The translations under genes were made by a program, and so were the position numbers. Under the pieces are notes generated by a model that was not told the origin of the DNA, searched no databases, and saw nothing but the letters and a program-made list of their open reading frames with translations. 64,000 bases of DNA from Frankia sp. AiPa1 (GTDB lineage Bacteria > Actinomycetota > Actinomycetes > Frankiales > Frankiaceae): contig NZ_JALKFZ020000125.1 in the NCBI RefSeq assembly GCF_023243075.1, positions 88,391 to 152,390 on the forward strand. Reading direction: 5' to 3'. Below are positions 36,797-45,127 of the stretch, piece after piece (the first letter of the stretch is position 1; each line of letters opens with the position of its first letter).

Positions 36797-36819
36797 CAAC
36801 AGGTGATGCGCCCCGGTTT
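36797..36819 (+). repeat. 23-bp direct repeat, right copy
   Basis: Exact second copy of the 35839-35861 repeat, 110 bp after the toxin stop and 958 bp from the first copy. The interval between toxin and repeat has no other recognisable content. Confidence 0.7.
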
Positions 36820-36897
36820 GCTGACGGCGTTGCCGGCCGGGCGGTAGGGCGACGGACGAGGCCTCAACGGACGAGGCCTCATCGGTGGCCTGGCGGG

Positions 36898-38268
36898 TCA
36901 CGCGGGCCGGTGCGCGGGGAGAGCCCCGGCGAGGACGGTTCCGAGGAGCATGGCCACGGTCGCGACAAGGACGGCCGTCGGCGCGCCGTGGCCGGCCGCG
37001 ACCGCGGTAAGCGCGGCCAGCCCGATGGCGTTTCCCAGGCTGAGGGTCGTGGAGGCCAGGCCGTTCGCGACGCCCTGCTGGTCAGCGGCCACCCCCATGC
37101 CCGCCGCGATCCACATGCCGGTCCAGACGACACCCTGCCCAAAGCCGGAGACGATGAGCCCGGGCACGGCGACGAGGATGCCGGCCTGGTGCTCGAAGGC
37201 AACGGCAAGCAGCGCGGTTCCGGGGATGCCGACGGCAAAGCCGATCAACAACGCCGCCCGCGCGCCGATCCGGGTGACGAGATGTTCGCCGGCCTGGGTG
37301 CCGGCCGCGATCGATGCCGACGGGATGAGGAACACCAGGCCGGTCCGCAGCGGGGAAAGCCCATGGGTGTCCTGGAACAGCACGGTGAGGAAGTACGGCA
37401 GCACACCGAAGGTGGCCATGTAGGCAAACGTGATCGCCGCGGCGATCCCGGTCGACCGGTTCGTCAGCAATGTGGCCGGCAGCAGCGGGTCCGAGCCGCG
37501 TCGTTCCAGAACCATGAAACAGCCGAACAGGGCGGCCGCGCAGCCGAGGGCCGCCCCGACCGCCGGGTCAGTCCAGCCGCCGATCGGCCCCTGGACCAGG
37601 GCGTAGACCAGCAGCAGCGCCGCCGCCGTCCCGGTCAGGGCGCCAGCCGCGTCGAACCGGCGGCCTCGCTCGCGGTCGCCGTCCGGCGGGATCACCCGGA
37701 CCGCCAGCGCGATCACGGCGGCTACCAGCGGCACGTTGACGACGAAGACGGCGCGCCACCCGAAGAGCTGCGTCAGTACGCCACCCGACAGCGCGCCGAG
37801 GGTCAGGCCGCTGGCTCCGGCCCCGCCCCACACGGCCAACGCCCGGTTCCGGGCGGCTCCCTCATCGAAGCTGGTGGTCAGCAGGGCGAGCGTCGACGGC
37901 AGCAGCAGAGCACCACCCACGCCTTGGACCGCCCGCGCGACGATGATCATTGCGGGGTTCGGTGCCAGGCTGCCCGCCAGTGATCCGACGCCGTACAGGC
38001 CCAGCGCGGCCAGGAACATCCGGCGCCGGCCGAGCAGGTCGGCTGCCCGCCCGCCCAGGAGGAGAAAACCGCCCGCGAACACCGCGTAGGCGCCGACGAC
38101 CCATTGCAGCGATCCGGCCGACAGGTCCAGTGACCGGCCGATGTCGGGCAGGGCGACGAACACGATGTTGATGTCCAACGAGAAGATCAACTGAGCCGTC
38201 GCGAGCGCCGTGAGTACTCCGGCGAGCTGCCGACGGTCCGTCCGGGGCGAGGCGAGTACCGCGGTCAA
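36898..38268 (-). CDS. DHA2-family MFS exporter
   Basis: 456 residues from a TTG start. The N-terminus FSLDINIVFVALPDIGRSLD, motif A GGRAADLLGRRRMFLA and motif C-like AWGGAGASGLTLGALSGG fit the EmrB/QacA exporters. About 13-14 helices are predicted. It is divergent from an ArsR-type regulator, with two palindromes in the shared promoter, so drug- or metabolite-induced expression is likely. Substrate unknown. Confidence 0.9.
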   Translation of the reverse strand: MTAVLASPRTDRRQLAGVLTALATAQLIFSLDINIVFVALPDIGRSLDLSAGSLQWVVGAYAVFAGGFLLLGGRAADLLGRRRMFLAALGLYGVGSLAGSLAPNPAMIIVARAVQGVGGALLLPSTLALLTTSFDEGAARNRALAVWGGAGASGLTLGALSGGVLTQLFGWRAVFVVNVPLVAAVIALAVRVIPPDGDRERGRRFDAAGALTGTAAALLLVYALVQGPIGGWTDPAVGAALGCAAALFGCFMVLERRGSDPLLPATLLTNRSTGIAAAITFAYMATFGVLPYFLTVLFQDTHGLSPLRTGLVFLIPSASIAAGTQAGEHLVTRIGARAALLIGFAVGIPGTALLAVAFEHQAGILVAVPGLIVSGFGQGVVWTGMWIAAGMGVAADQQGVANGLASTTLSLGNAIGLAALTAVAAGHGAPTAVLVATVAMLLGTVLAGALPAHRPA

Positions 38269-38281
38269 CGATCCACCCTTC

Positions 38282-38346
38282 GTATGTACGACAACGTACG
38301 TACAGTTGCCCCGGACCCTACCCGATAGTTCGTATGTCTTCGTACG
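38282..38346. promoter_or_regulatory. Two related operators in the MFS/ArsR divergent promoter
   Basis: GTATGTACG-ACAA-CGTACGTAC (38282-38303) is a 9+4+9 inverted repeat with one mismatch. CGTATG-TCTT-CGTACG (38331-38346) is a second version with the same spacer length and core. One sits by each gene start, as expected for dual control by the ArsR-like protein. Confidence 0.6.
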
Positions 38347-38365
38347 GTCGGATAGTCTTGGACGC

Positions 38366-38668
38366 GTGGTGGCCCGTCATCCGACCCGCGAGCAGATCGA
38401 ACTCACCGACGTGCTCAGCGCGCTCGGCAATCCGCTACGCCTCAAGATCGCGCGCGTGCTCGACGCCCACGGCGAGCGCAACTGCGGATCCGTGCTGGAC
38501 GCACCCATCAGCAAGTCGACGTTGACCCACCACTGGCGCGTGCTGCGCGACGCCGGCGTGATCTGGCAGAAGCCCTCCGGGCGGGAGAACCTGCTCTCCC
38601 TGCGGCGCGACGACCTCGACGCCCGCTTCCCCGGGCTGCTCGACTCCGTCCTACGCGCACCCGACTGA
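38366..38668 (+). CDS. ArsR-family transcriptional regulator
   Basis: 100 residues from GTG (38366 or 38369). The winged helix reads VLSALGNPLRLKIARVLDAH, APISKSTLTHHWRVLRDAG and SGRENLLSLRRDDLDARFPG. There is no metal-binding Cys motif, so it belongs to the non-metal ArsR group often found beside MFS exporters. Likely repressor of the divergent transporter. Confidence 0.85.
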   Translation: MVARHPTREQIELTDVLSALGNPLRLKIARVLDAHGERNCGSVLDAPISKSTLTHHWRVLRDAGVIWQKPSGRENLLSLRRDDLDARFPGLLDSVLRAPD

Positions 38669-38879
38669 GCCCCGGGAGGTGGCCGGCGCCCGACAAGGTT
38701 GGCACCCGCACCTGGCCAGCTCACCACCGACAGCCCGGTCGCCACCATGCGGGCGGTTCGCGACGCGGGGGTCAGCCCGGATGGGGCGCGGCGGGCGGCA
38801 TCTCGACCGGCGGCGTCACCGTCCGGGCTGGTCCGACGCGCTGCCGGTAGCGTCGGGTCTTGACCCGGGTTGCCGCGGA

Positions 38880-39056
38880 CGGCGGTCGCGGAGGACGGGC
38901 TGACCGTCGTCGTCCCGTCGCTACCCGGATACGGCTTCTCCTGGCTAACCGCCGCGCGGTGGGCACTTCCCGGCCCTCGAGGTCCCCGACCTGTTCGCCG
39001 CGGACCTGACCGACTTCGTCCGGCAGACGGAACGCACCAGCGCGGTCAGACCGTGA
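38880..39056 (+). pseudogene. Epoxide hydrolase remnant
   Basis: LTVVVPSLPGYGFSWLTAA in one frame is followed in another frame by GGHFPALEVPDLFAADLTDF, then VRQTERTSAVRP and a stop (39054-39056). These are the oxyanion-region strand and the C-terminus of EHN-type epoxide hydrolases (compare [13 protein letters not shown] and [17 protein letters not shown] at 59405-60493). The centre with the catalytic Asp is deleted. 38669-38879 contains no other recognisable gene. Its last bases overlap the LysR 3' end. Confidence 0.7.
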
Positions 39057-39993
39057 AGTCGCCATCGGACCCGGGCCCATCCCTGCCGGAGGCCGGCTCG
39101 TTGGCTGTGATCACCTCCTGGCAGGCGCGGGCGAAGTCGGTGACGACCTGACGCTGGTCGTCGCGCCGCCAGCTCAGCGCGAACTGGCCGCGGGGGGCGT
39201 CGACAAGCGGACGGGTGACGACCCCGGCGCGCTGGAGCAGCGGCGCGTTGCCCGCGGCGAGCAGGACGATGCCGACGCCGCCCACCAGGGCCTCGTAGGT
39301 CTCCTCCGCGCTGCGCACGACCGCGCCGATCCGTGGCGGCGCCGGACGCAGCGCGGTGAGCAGCCAGAAGTCACGCAGCTCGCCGGCGTCCTCCGGTAGC
39401 GCCAGGAACGGCTCGTCGACCAGATCGGCGAGCCGAAGCTCCACCCTCGCGGCGAGGGGATGGCCCTCCCACAACGCCACGAGCAGCGGTTCCTCGGCGA
39501 TCACCACCGACGCGTAGTCCCGTCCCGAGGGCAGCGGCAGCCAGACGAAGGCGAGGTCGCAGGAGCCGTCGGCGAGGCCGGCCGTCGGATCGTCCCACTG
39601 GACCTGCCGCAGCTCGAAGTCCGCCGCCGGCTGCCGGGACCGGAATCGCGACCGCAGCGCCGGAAGGAGCCCGCGACCAGGGCTGGTACTCATCCCCACC
39701 ACGAGGTTCAAGGCCAGCGCGGCGCGGTGCCCCGCGAGCGCGCTGTCGGCATCGCCCCAGGCCGAAAGGACGCTCCGCGCGTGCGGCAGGAGCATCGCCC
39801 CGGCATCGGTCAGCCTGACACTGCGCCGGTCCCGTTCGAACAGGTCGACGGCGAGCCGTCGTTCCAGCAGCCTGATCTGCTTGCTCAGCGCGGGCTGCGA
39901 GACGAAGAGCCGCTCGGCGGCACGGGTGAAGTGCAGCTCCTCGGCGACCGCGACAAAATAACGAAGATCCCGGACGTGAATGTCCATATCCAA
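39046..39993 (-). CDS. LysR-family transcriptional regulator
   Basis: 315 residues. The N-terminal helix-turn-helix reads DLRYFVAVAEELHFTRAAER, LFVSQPALSKQIRLLERRL, FERDRRSVRLTDAGAMLLP. The LysR substrate domain shows DFELRQVQWDDPTAGLADGS and GGVGIVLLAAGNAPLLQ. It is divergent from the SDR gene 55 bp away, which it probably regulates. The coding end overlaps the epoxide-hydrolase relic. Confidence 0.95.
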   Translation of the reverse strand: MDMDIHVRDLRYFVAVAEELHFTRAAERLFVSQPALSKQIRLLERRLAVDLFERDRRSVRLTDAGAMLLPHARSVLSAWGDADSALAGHRAALALNLVVGMSTSPGRGLLPALRSRFRSRQPAADFELRQVQWDDPTAGLADGSCDLAFVWLPLPSGRDYASVVIAEEPLLVALWEGHPLAARVELRLADLVDEPFLALPEDAGELRDFWLLTALRPAPPRIGAVVRSAEETYEALVGGVGIVLLAAGNAPLLQRAGVVTRPLVDAPRGQFALSWRRDDQRQVVTDFARACQEVITANEPASGRDGPGSDGDFTV

Positions 39994-40048
39994 CAGCTAT
40001 CACAGCCGGTCTTGGACGCACCGTGACCCGGCGCGTCAGCCTTGGACC

Positions 40049-40900
40049 ATGGACAGGGTATGGATCATCACCGGTGCGAACAGCGGCTTCGGCCTTGCCT
40101 TCACCCGTGCGGCCATCGAGGCCGGCGACGTCGTCGTCGCCGCGGTCCGCCGGCCCGAAACGATGGACGCGCTCGCGGCCCGGTTTCCGGACCGGCTTGA
40201 CGTCGTCCCGTTCGACGTCACCGCCACGGCCGGCGCGCAGGCGGTCGTGGACGACGTCGTCGCCCGGCACGGCCGCATCGACGTGCTGGTCAACAACGCG
40301 GGCCGCACCCACGTCGGCGCCGCGGAGGAGACGACCGAGGACGAACTGCGCAGCCTGTTCGAGCTGCACTTCTTCGGCGCCGTGGCGCTGACCCGGGCGG
40401 TGTTGCCACAGCTGCGCCGGCAGCGCCGCGGCGCGATCGTCCAGCTGAGCAGTATGGGCGGCCAGATGTCGTTCGCCGGGTTCTCGGCGTACAGCGCGAC
40501 GAAGTTCGCCCTGGAGGGATGGTCGGAGGGCCTGGCCGACGAGGTCCGCGCGTTCGGGATCGACGTTCTGATCGTCGAGCCGGGGGCATTCCGCACCGGC
40601 CTGTTCGACCCGACGCGCCGGACGTTCAGCCCCGACCTGGGCGTGTACGCGGGCAGCGTGGGCGGCACCCGGGAGATGGTCGCCGATGGTGACGGCGGTC
40701 AGGCGGGCGACCCGGCGAAACTGGCGCGGCTGGTCATCGAGGTGCTGGGCTCCGGCCAGGTGCCGTTGCGCCTACCGGTCGGAGCGGACGCGGTCGACGC
40801 CGTGCTCGGCCATCTCGACGCGGTGCGCACCGAGATCAATGCTTGGGAGAACGCCGCCCGGGACACAGCGTTCGACCCCGCGCCCACGCGGACACCCTGA
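40049..40900 (+). CDS. Short-chain dehydrogenase/reductase
   Basis: 283 residues. The cofactor motif TGANSGFG lies at the N-terminus, NNAGRT in the central sheet, the catalytic Ser in IVQLSSMGGQMSFAG, and YSATK provides Tyr and Lys. The C-terminus is long and family-like (VPLRLPVGADAVDAVLGHLD), which resembles actinobacterial oxidoreductases acting on ketones or sterol-type substrates. The ATG at 40049 removes a spurious upstream extension. LysR is divergent. Confidence 0.95.
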   Translation: MDRVWIITGANSGFGLAFTRAAIEAGDVVVAAVRRPETMDALAARFPDRLDVVPFDVTATAGAQAVVDDVVARHGRIDVLVNNAGRTHVGAAEETTEDELRSLFELHFFGAVALTRAVLPQLRRQRRGAIVQLSSMGGQMSFAGFSAYSATKFALEGWSEGLADEVRAFGIDVLIVEPGAFRTGLFDPTRRTFSPDLGVYAGSVGGTREMVADGDGGQAGDPAKLARLVIEVLGSGQVPLRLPVGADAVDAVLGHLDAVRTEINAWENAARDTAFDPAPTRTP

Positions 40901-40913
40901 CACCGCCGGGTGC

Positions 40914-40950
40914 GGGCGGGTGCGGGCTGCGGGCTGCGGGCTGCGGGCCG
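40914..40950 (+). repeat. GGGCTGC-type tandem repeat before fic
   Basis: The interval between the SDR and Fic genes opens with GCGGGTGCGGGCTGCGGGCT-like text, about three exact 7-bp units GGGCTGC plus degenerate ones. Probably slippage-generated; no regulatory role is evident. Confidence 0.5.
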
Positions 40951-41066
40951 TCCGCTGGCCGGCCCAACCTGACTTTCTCGGCGCGCGCCACGGCACCCCG
41001 TATCGTTGGATCACCGGCATGACCCACACCACGTTCCGGTCACGCGTGGTCCGAGGAGGTGCACCT

Positions 41067-41855
41067 ATGGTGTCGAGCGAGGCGATGCTGGGTGCTCTGG
41101 GGTTCGTCTGGGACCGGTCCGCGGTGCGCCGGGATATTCCGCGCTTCTCGGTTGAACGTGCGCTCTGGCGGTTTCACCGATCGCTGCCGGAGTATGTGTG
41201 GGACGCAGCGGTCCTGGAGGGCAATCCGTTCACTTATCCTGAGGTGCAGACCCTCTTGGACGGGATCACCGTCGGCGGCCGGAAGATCAGCGATGAACGC
41301 CAGATCCTGAATCTCGCCGAGGCCGCGAACGCACTCGCCCAGCTCGTCCGGACGGGCGATTTTCAGCTGTCCAAAGAGGTCTCCGACCGGCTCCAGTTTC
41401 TGCTGGCCCGGGACGAGGCACTGGAGTCGGGTCATTTCCGTGGCGAGGGCAGGGAAACTCTCACCCCTGGGGTCAGCCTCGGCGAACATGGCCGTTACCT
41501 GCCGCCCGCCACCGAGCCCGGTGGTGAGAACCTGCGCCGCATCCATACTCAGGGGCTGGAGTTCCTGTCCGTCGAGATCGACGCCGAGTTCGAGCAGGCC
41601 GTCGCCTATTTCCTCTTCGGCTCACTGCAGCAGTTCTACTTCGACGGCAACAAGCGCACGGCGCGCTACCTGATGAATGGCCACCTCATGTCCCGGGGTA
41701 TGGACTCCATCAGCGTCCCGGCCGGGCGCCGCCACGAGTTCAACACCGGGATGGTCGAATTCTTCCGGCACCGGGATGGCACCGGTATGTTCAGTTTTCT
41801 GACCTCCTGCCGGCTCGCCGCCGACGACGGGGTTCTACCGCCGGCTGCCGACTAG
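41067..41855 (+). CDS. Fic-domain protein with degenerate catalytic motif
   Basis: 262 residues, GAGGAGG upstream of ATG. An N-terminal Fic_N-like motif VLEGNPFTYPEVQTLLDG (the xxxEGN inhibitory type) precedes the Fic core, whose active-site loop is QFYFDGNKRTAR (residues 189-200). The usual HPFxxGNGR/K catalytic His is Gln189, while D193, G194, N195 and R197 are kept. Fic enzymes transfer AMP or related groups to proteins; without the His this one may be inactive or act differently. No antitoxin gene is adjacent. Confidence 0.85.
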   Translation: MVSSEAMLGALGFVWDRSAVRRDIPRFSVERALWRFHRSLPEYVWDAAVLEGNPFTYPEVQTLLDGITVGGRKISDERQILNLAEAANALAQLVRTGDFQLSKEVSDRLQFLLARDEALESGHFRGEGRETLTPGVSLGEHGRYLPPATEPGGENLRRIHTQGLEFLSVEIDAEFEQAVAYFLFGSLQQFYFDGNKRTARYLMNGHLMSRGMDSISVPAGRRHEFNTGMVEFFRHRDGTGMFSFLTSCRLAADDGVLPPAAD

Positions 41856-41942
41856 CCAGGTTTTTCTCGCGGATCATGATGGTCCATCACAGCAGACAGG
41901 CCAGTTGGGATCTGGGGCTTTTCCCGACAGCCGGGTGGCCGA

Positions 41943-42821
41943 TCACAGCAGGGCGGGAGCAAGGGCGCGCCACTGCGCACGGGCCGGCCGCCCGGTGCGG
42001 TTGCGGACGTCGGTGTCCGCGAAGATGACCTGGACGGCCACATGGTCCGCGCCGGCGGCGTGGTGCTCGGCGACCCGCTTGGCGATCTGCTCGACAGTCC
42101 CCCAGGCATACAGCGCGTCGATGAGGCGCTCGCTGCCGTTGTCGGCGAAGTCGTCCTCGTCGAAGCCGAGCGTCCGCAGGCTGCGCACATAGTTGGGCAG
42201 CGCGAAGTAGTAGCTGAGGTTGTAGCGGGCGAGTGCGCGGGCCTCGGCGGGGTCGGTTTCCAGAATCACCTTCTGCTCGGGAGCAAGCAGCGGTGCCTCT
42301 CCCAGCGCCCGGCGGGCGGACGCCGTGTGTTCGGGCGTGACGAGGTACGGATGGGCGCCGGCCGAGCGGGCCGCCGCGAGAGCCAACGCCTTCGGCCGCA
42401 GCGCCGCGAGGACGCGGGAGGCGGCGGGCACCGGCTCGGGAGCGGCGTCGAGAGCGTCCAGGTAGGCGTCCAGGTACCGCAGCGGCTGGGCGTAGTCCCG
42501 CCCCAGCGTCCGCACGATCGGCGCGTGGCTGACACCGAGCCCCAGCGCCAGCCGCTCCGGATTCGCCGTGTCGAGCCGGTGGAACGCCGCGGCCAGCTCG
42601 ACCGCCTCGACCGCCCACACGTTGACGATTCCGGTAGCCACGGCGATCCGGCTGGTGGCCGCGAGCAGCCGCTCCGGCAGCCGCAGGTCGGGGGCGCTGG
42701 CCCCGAGCCACAGCGCGCCATACCCCAGTTCATCCAGCTCCACCGCCGCCTCGACGGCGTCGGGGGCGTTCCAGGCGAAGGACGGGGACCAGATGCCGAC
42801 CCGCCCCACGGACACCGTCAT
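41943..42821 (-). CDS. LLM-class F420-dependent oxidoreductase
   Basis: 292 residues, AAGGAGA upstream of the ATG at 42821, TIGR03620 type. GRVGIWSPSFAWNAPDAVEA, GYGALWLGASAPDLRLPE, LALGLGVSHAPIVRTLGRDY and the Pro-rich VLAALRPKALALAAARSAG stretch are characteristic. It is divergent from an ArsR-type regulator. A paralog of the same type lies at 46490-47419. Confidence 0.9.
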   Translation of the reverse strand: MTVSVGRVGIWSPSFAWNAPDAVEAAVELDELGYGALWLGASAPDLRLPERLLAATSRIAVATGIVNVWAVEAVELAAAFHRLDTANPERLALGLGVSHAPIVRTLGRDYAQPLRYLDAYLDALDAAPEPVPAASRVLAALRPKALALAAARSAGAHPYLVTPEHTASARRALGEAPLLAPEQKVILETDPAEARALARYNLSYYFALPNYVRSLRTLGFDEDDFADNGSERLIDALYAWGTVEQIAKRVAEHHAAGADHVAVQVIFADTDVRNRTGRPARAQWRALAPALL

Positions 42822-42908
42822 GACAGTTCTCCTTAGTCCGCGGCGAAACTCCGCACGAGAGTGTTCGACACACATCTAACACCTAAAAGTGTACGATGGC
42901 AATCGAAC

Positions 42909-42952
42909 AGCTCAAGCTCAAGCTCAAGCTCAAGCTCGGGGTCGGGGTCGGG
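42909..42952 (+). repeat. Hexanucleotide tandem repeat in the ArsR leader
   Basis: Four exact AGCTCA units (42909-42932) plus a partial one run into two GGGGTC units (42938-42949). If translated in the ArsR frame from a GTG at 42889 they give QAQAQAQA then RGRGRA; from another frame they give KLKLKLKL. Unit changes never break the frame because the unit is six bases. Confidence 0.75.
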
Positions 42953-43008
42953 CGCGCGAAAGCGCGTGGATCCCGCGGCGGACACGCGAAGGACGGATAC
43001 CGGGAACC

Positions 43009-43359
43009 ATGGTCCCGAAGGCAGCACGCGCCGCCAGCCTGCGGCACACCGATCCGGGCGAGGTGCGCCTGCAGGAGGCGCTGGACGCGGTCGCCGACCC
43101 GGTCCGCCGGTCGATCCTGCGGACGCTGGCCGGTGAGCCGGACTTCTCCCGCGCCTGCGGCACCTTCGACCTGCCCGTATCGAAGGCGACCGCCAGCCAC
43201 CACTTCACCGTGCTACGCGCCGCCGGGCTGCTCGAACAGGTCGACCAGGGCCCACGCCGGCTCAACCGGCTGCGCCGGGCCGAGTTCGACGCCCGCTTCC
43301 CCGGCCTGCTCGCCCTCGTGCTCGGCGAGAGCGAAGGCGAGCGCGACCAGGCCGGATAA
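43009..43359 (+). CDS. ArsR-family transcriptional regulator
   Basis: 116 residues from the ATG at 43009. The winged helix reads LQEALDAVADPVRRSILRTL, LPVSKATASHHFTVLRAAGL, and GPRRLNRLRRAEFDARFPG. The frame is open upstream to a GTG at 42889 and would add 40 low-complexity residues with QAQA repeats; the family normally lacks these, so the shorter start is preferred. It lies divergent from the LLM gene and probably represses it. Confidence 0.85.
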   Translation: MVPKAARAASLRHTDPGEVRLQEALDAVADPVRRSILRTLAGEPDFSRACGTFDLPVSKATASHHFTVLRAAGLLEQVDQGPRRLNRLRRAEFDARFPGLLALVLGESEGERDQAG

Positions 43360-43416
43360 CCAACGCCCCCGCGGGGATCATCGTCGACGGCGGGAAGCCG
43401 ACGCGCGCCGCGGAGC

Positions 43417-44988
43417 TCAGGGTTCGAGCACGACCGCCTCGACGCTGGACCCCGCCTCGACGCTGGACCCGGCGTCCAGGTCGAGCTCGGCCCGTGGGCG
43501 AGGGGTGAGTGTGCTCGCCGACGCGGCCTTGGCGCGCCGGATGGCCGCCGGCGACATCGCCCGGGTCGGCCCGAGCAGGAGTGCCAGGAAGGTGAGGATG
43601 CCGAGCGCGACGCAGCCCGCGCCGATCAGATAGCCCAGGTGATAGCCGCTCACCGTGGCGCTCACCGCGGAGTGCCCGTGCCGCTCGAGCGACTTCGTCC
43701 GGCTGGCGGCAAGGCTGGAGACGACGGCCAGACCGACGGCCGAACTCAGCCAGATCGAGACGTTGACGACCGCGGAGGCGAGCCCGGCGTCGGCTGCGGG
43801 AACGTCCGCCATCGCCACGGACAGCAGCGGAACCGTGGCGCAGGAGATACCGACGGCGATAAGCAGGAATGCTGGCAGCATCCCGGTGGCGTAGCTGGAG
43901 TGCTCGTCCACCCGGACCAGCAGCAGCAGCCCGACCATGGCCATGAGCAGGCCGGGCAGGAGTAGCGGAAGCGGTCCGAAGCGCAGCAGCAGCCGACTGG
44001 TCAGGCCCATCGACATCACCGCGACGATGACGGTCGTGGGCAGGAAGGCAAGGCCGGTGTGCACCGGGTCGTAGCCGCGGGCCAGCTGCAGGTAGAGGGC
44101 CCCGATGAAGAACAGCACCTGCAGGCCGATGAACAGGCAGCCGCGCACGATGCTGGAACCGACCAGGCTGCGCAGCCGCAGAATACGCAGCGGCATGATC
44201 GGATTGCTGCGCACCGCCTCGACGACGAAGAACCCCGCCAGGAGCACGACCGCGACCGCGCTGAAGCCGAGGGTGTGCGCCGAGGCCCAGCCATGGGTGG
44301 CCGCGGTGACGACGCCGTAGATGCCGATCAACATCGCGGCTGTGACCAGCAGCGAGCCCGTGACGTCCAGGCCGCCCTCAAGCCCGAGGCCGACGTTCTC
44401 CTCGATGAGGACGACCCCCAGCGCGAACGTCACGACCCCGATCGGGACGTTGATCAGGAAGATCCAGTGCCAGCTCACGACCTGGGTGAGGACACCGCCG
44501 GCCAGCAGGCCCAGGGAGCCGCCGCCGACGGCGACCATCATGTAGGCGCTCATCGCCTTGGCCCGCTCGGCCGGATTGGGGAACTCGGTGACGATGATCG
44601 CGATGATGACCGACGACGAGACGGCGCCGCCGAGCCCCTGGACGAAGCGCGCGGCGATCAGCGTGCCCTGGTTGGGCGAGGCGGCGCACAGCGCCGAGGC
44701 GACGGTGAACAGGGCGATGCCGGTCAGGAAGACCTTCTTGCGGCCCACGAGGTCGCCGAGGCGTCCGGCGAGCAGCAGGAAGCTCCCGAAGGAGATCAGG
44801 TAGCCGTCGACGACCCAGGCAAGGTCGGGCTGGGTGAAGTGCAGATCACGCTGGATCTCCGGCAGCGCCACGTTGACGATGGATCCGTCGAGCGCGTTCA
44901 TCAGCATGGCGAAGCACACGACCACCAGCGCGATCCAGCGACGGCGGTCGGACCGGCCCACGGCGGGTGCCAGCACGGGGTCAGACAT
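43417..44988 (-). CDS. DHA2-family MFS exporter
   Basis: 523 residues, about 14 helices. Start region FAMLMNALDGSIVNVALPEI, motif A LAGRLGDLVGRKKVFLTGI, motif C AVGGGSLGLLAGGVLTQVVS. C-terminal cytoplasmic tail Ala/Glu-rich with the repeat AGSSVEAGSSVEA. It is divergent from a MarR gene 139 bp away, so a MarR-controlled drug efflux unit is likely. Confidence 0.9.
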   Translation of the reverse strand: MSDPVLAPAVGRSDRRRWIALVVVCFAMLMNALDGSIVNVALPEIQRDLHFTQPDLAWVVDGYLISFGSFLLLAGRLGDLVGRKKVFLTGIALFTVASALCAASPNQGTLIAARFVQGLGGAVSSSVIIAIIVTEFPNPAERAKAMSAYMMVAVGGGSLGLLAGGVLTQVVSWHWIFLINVPIGVVTFALGVVLIEENVGLGLEGGLDVTGSLLVTAAMLIGIYGVVTAATHGWASAHTLGFSAVAVVLLAGFFVVEAVRSNPIMPLRILRLRSLVGSSIVRGCLFIGLQVLFFIGALYLQLARGYDPVHTGLAFLPTTVIVAVMSMGLTSRLLLRFGPLPLLLPGLLMAMVGLLLLVRVDEHSSYATGMLPAFLLIAVGISCATVPLLSVAMADVPAADAGLASAVVNVSIWLSSAVGLAVVSSLAASRTKSLERHGHSAVSATVSGYHLGYLIGAGCVALGILTFLALLLGPTRAMSPAAIRRAKAASASTLTPRPRAELDLDAGSSVEAGSSVEAVVLEP

Positions 44989-45077
44989 CGGCGCGGTGAG
45001 CCATCTGAGGATCTCCTCCGGTCCAGGCCAGGTGATGCGACGACGGTAATCATAACCATACGGTGACGGTCATGCCC

Positions 45078-45094
45078 AACCAATCATCATGGTT
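45078..45094. promoter_or_regulatory. Operator-like repeat before the MarR gene
   Basis: AACCA-ATCATCA-TGGTT is a 5+7+5 inverted repeat. ATGGT/ACCAT half-sites recur around it (45053-45125) in the shared promoter between the MFS and MarR genes. The binding protein is presumably the MarR product. Confidence 0.4.
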
Positions 45095-45127
45095 CCGTGA
45101 TGGTCTAGAGAGAGCTACGATGGTCCG

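Noticed and set aside
42896..43633. Plus-strand frame encoding KLKLKLKLGVGVG
   Set aside because: Its repeat-encoded start is striking, but the rest is Arg/Pro/Ser-rich out-of-frame text over the ArsR gene and the antisense of the MFS tail.
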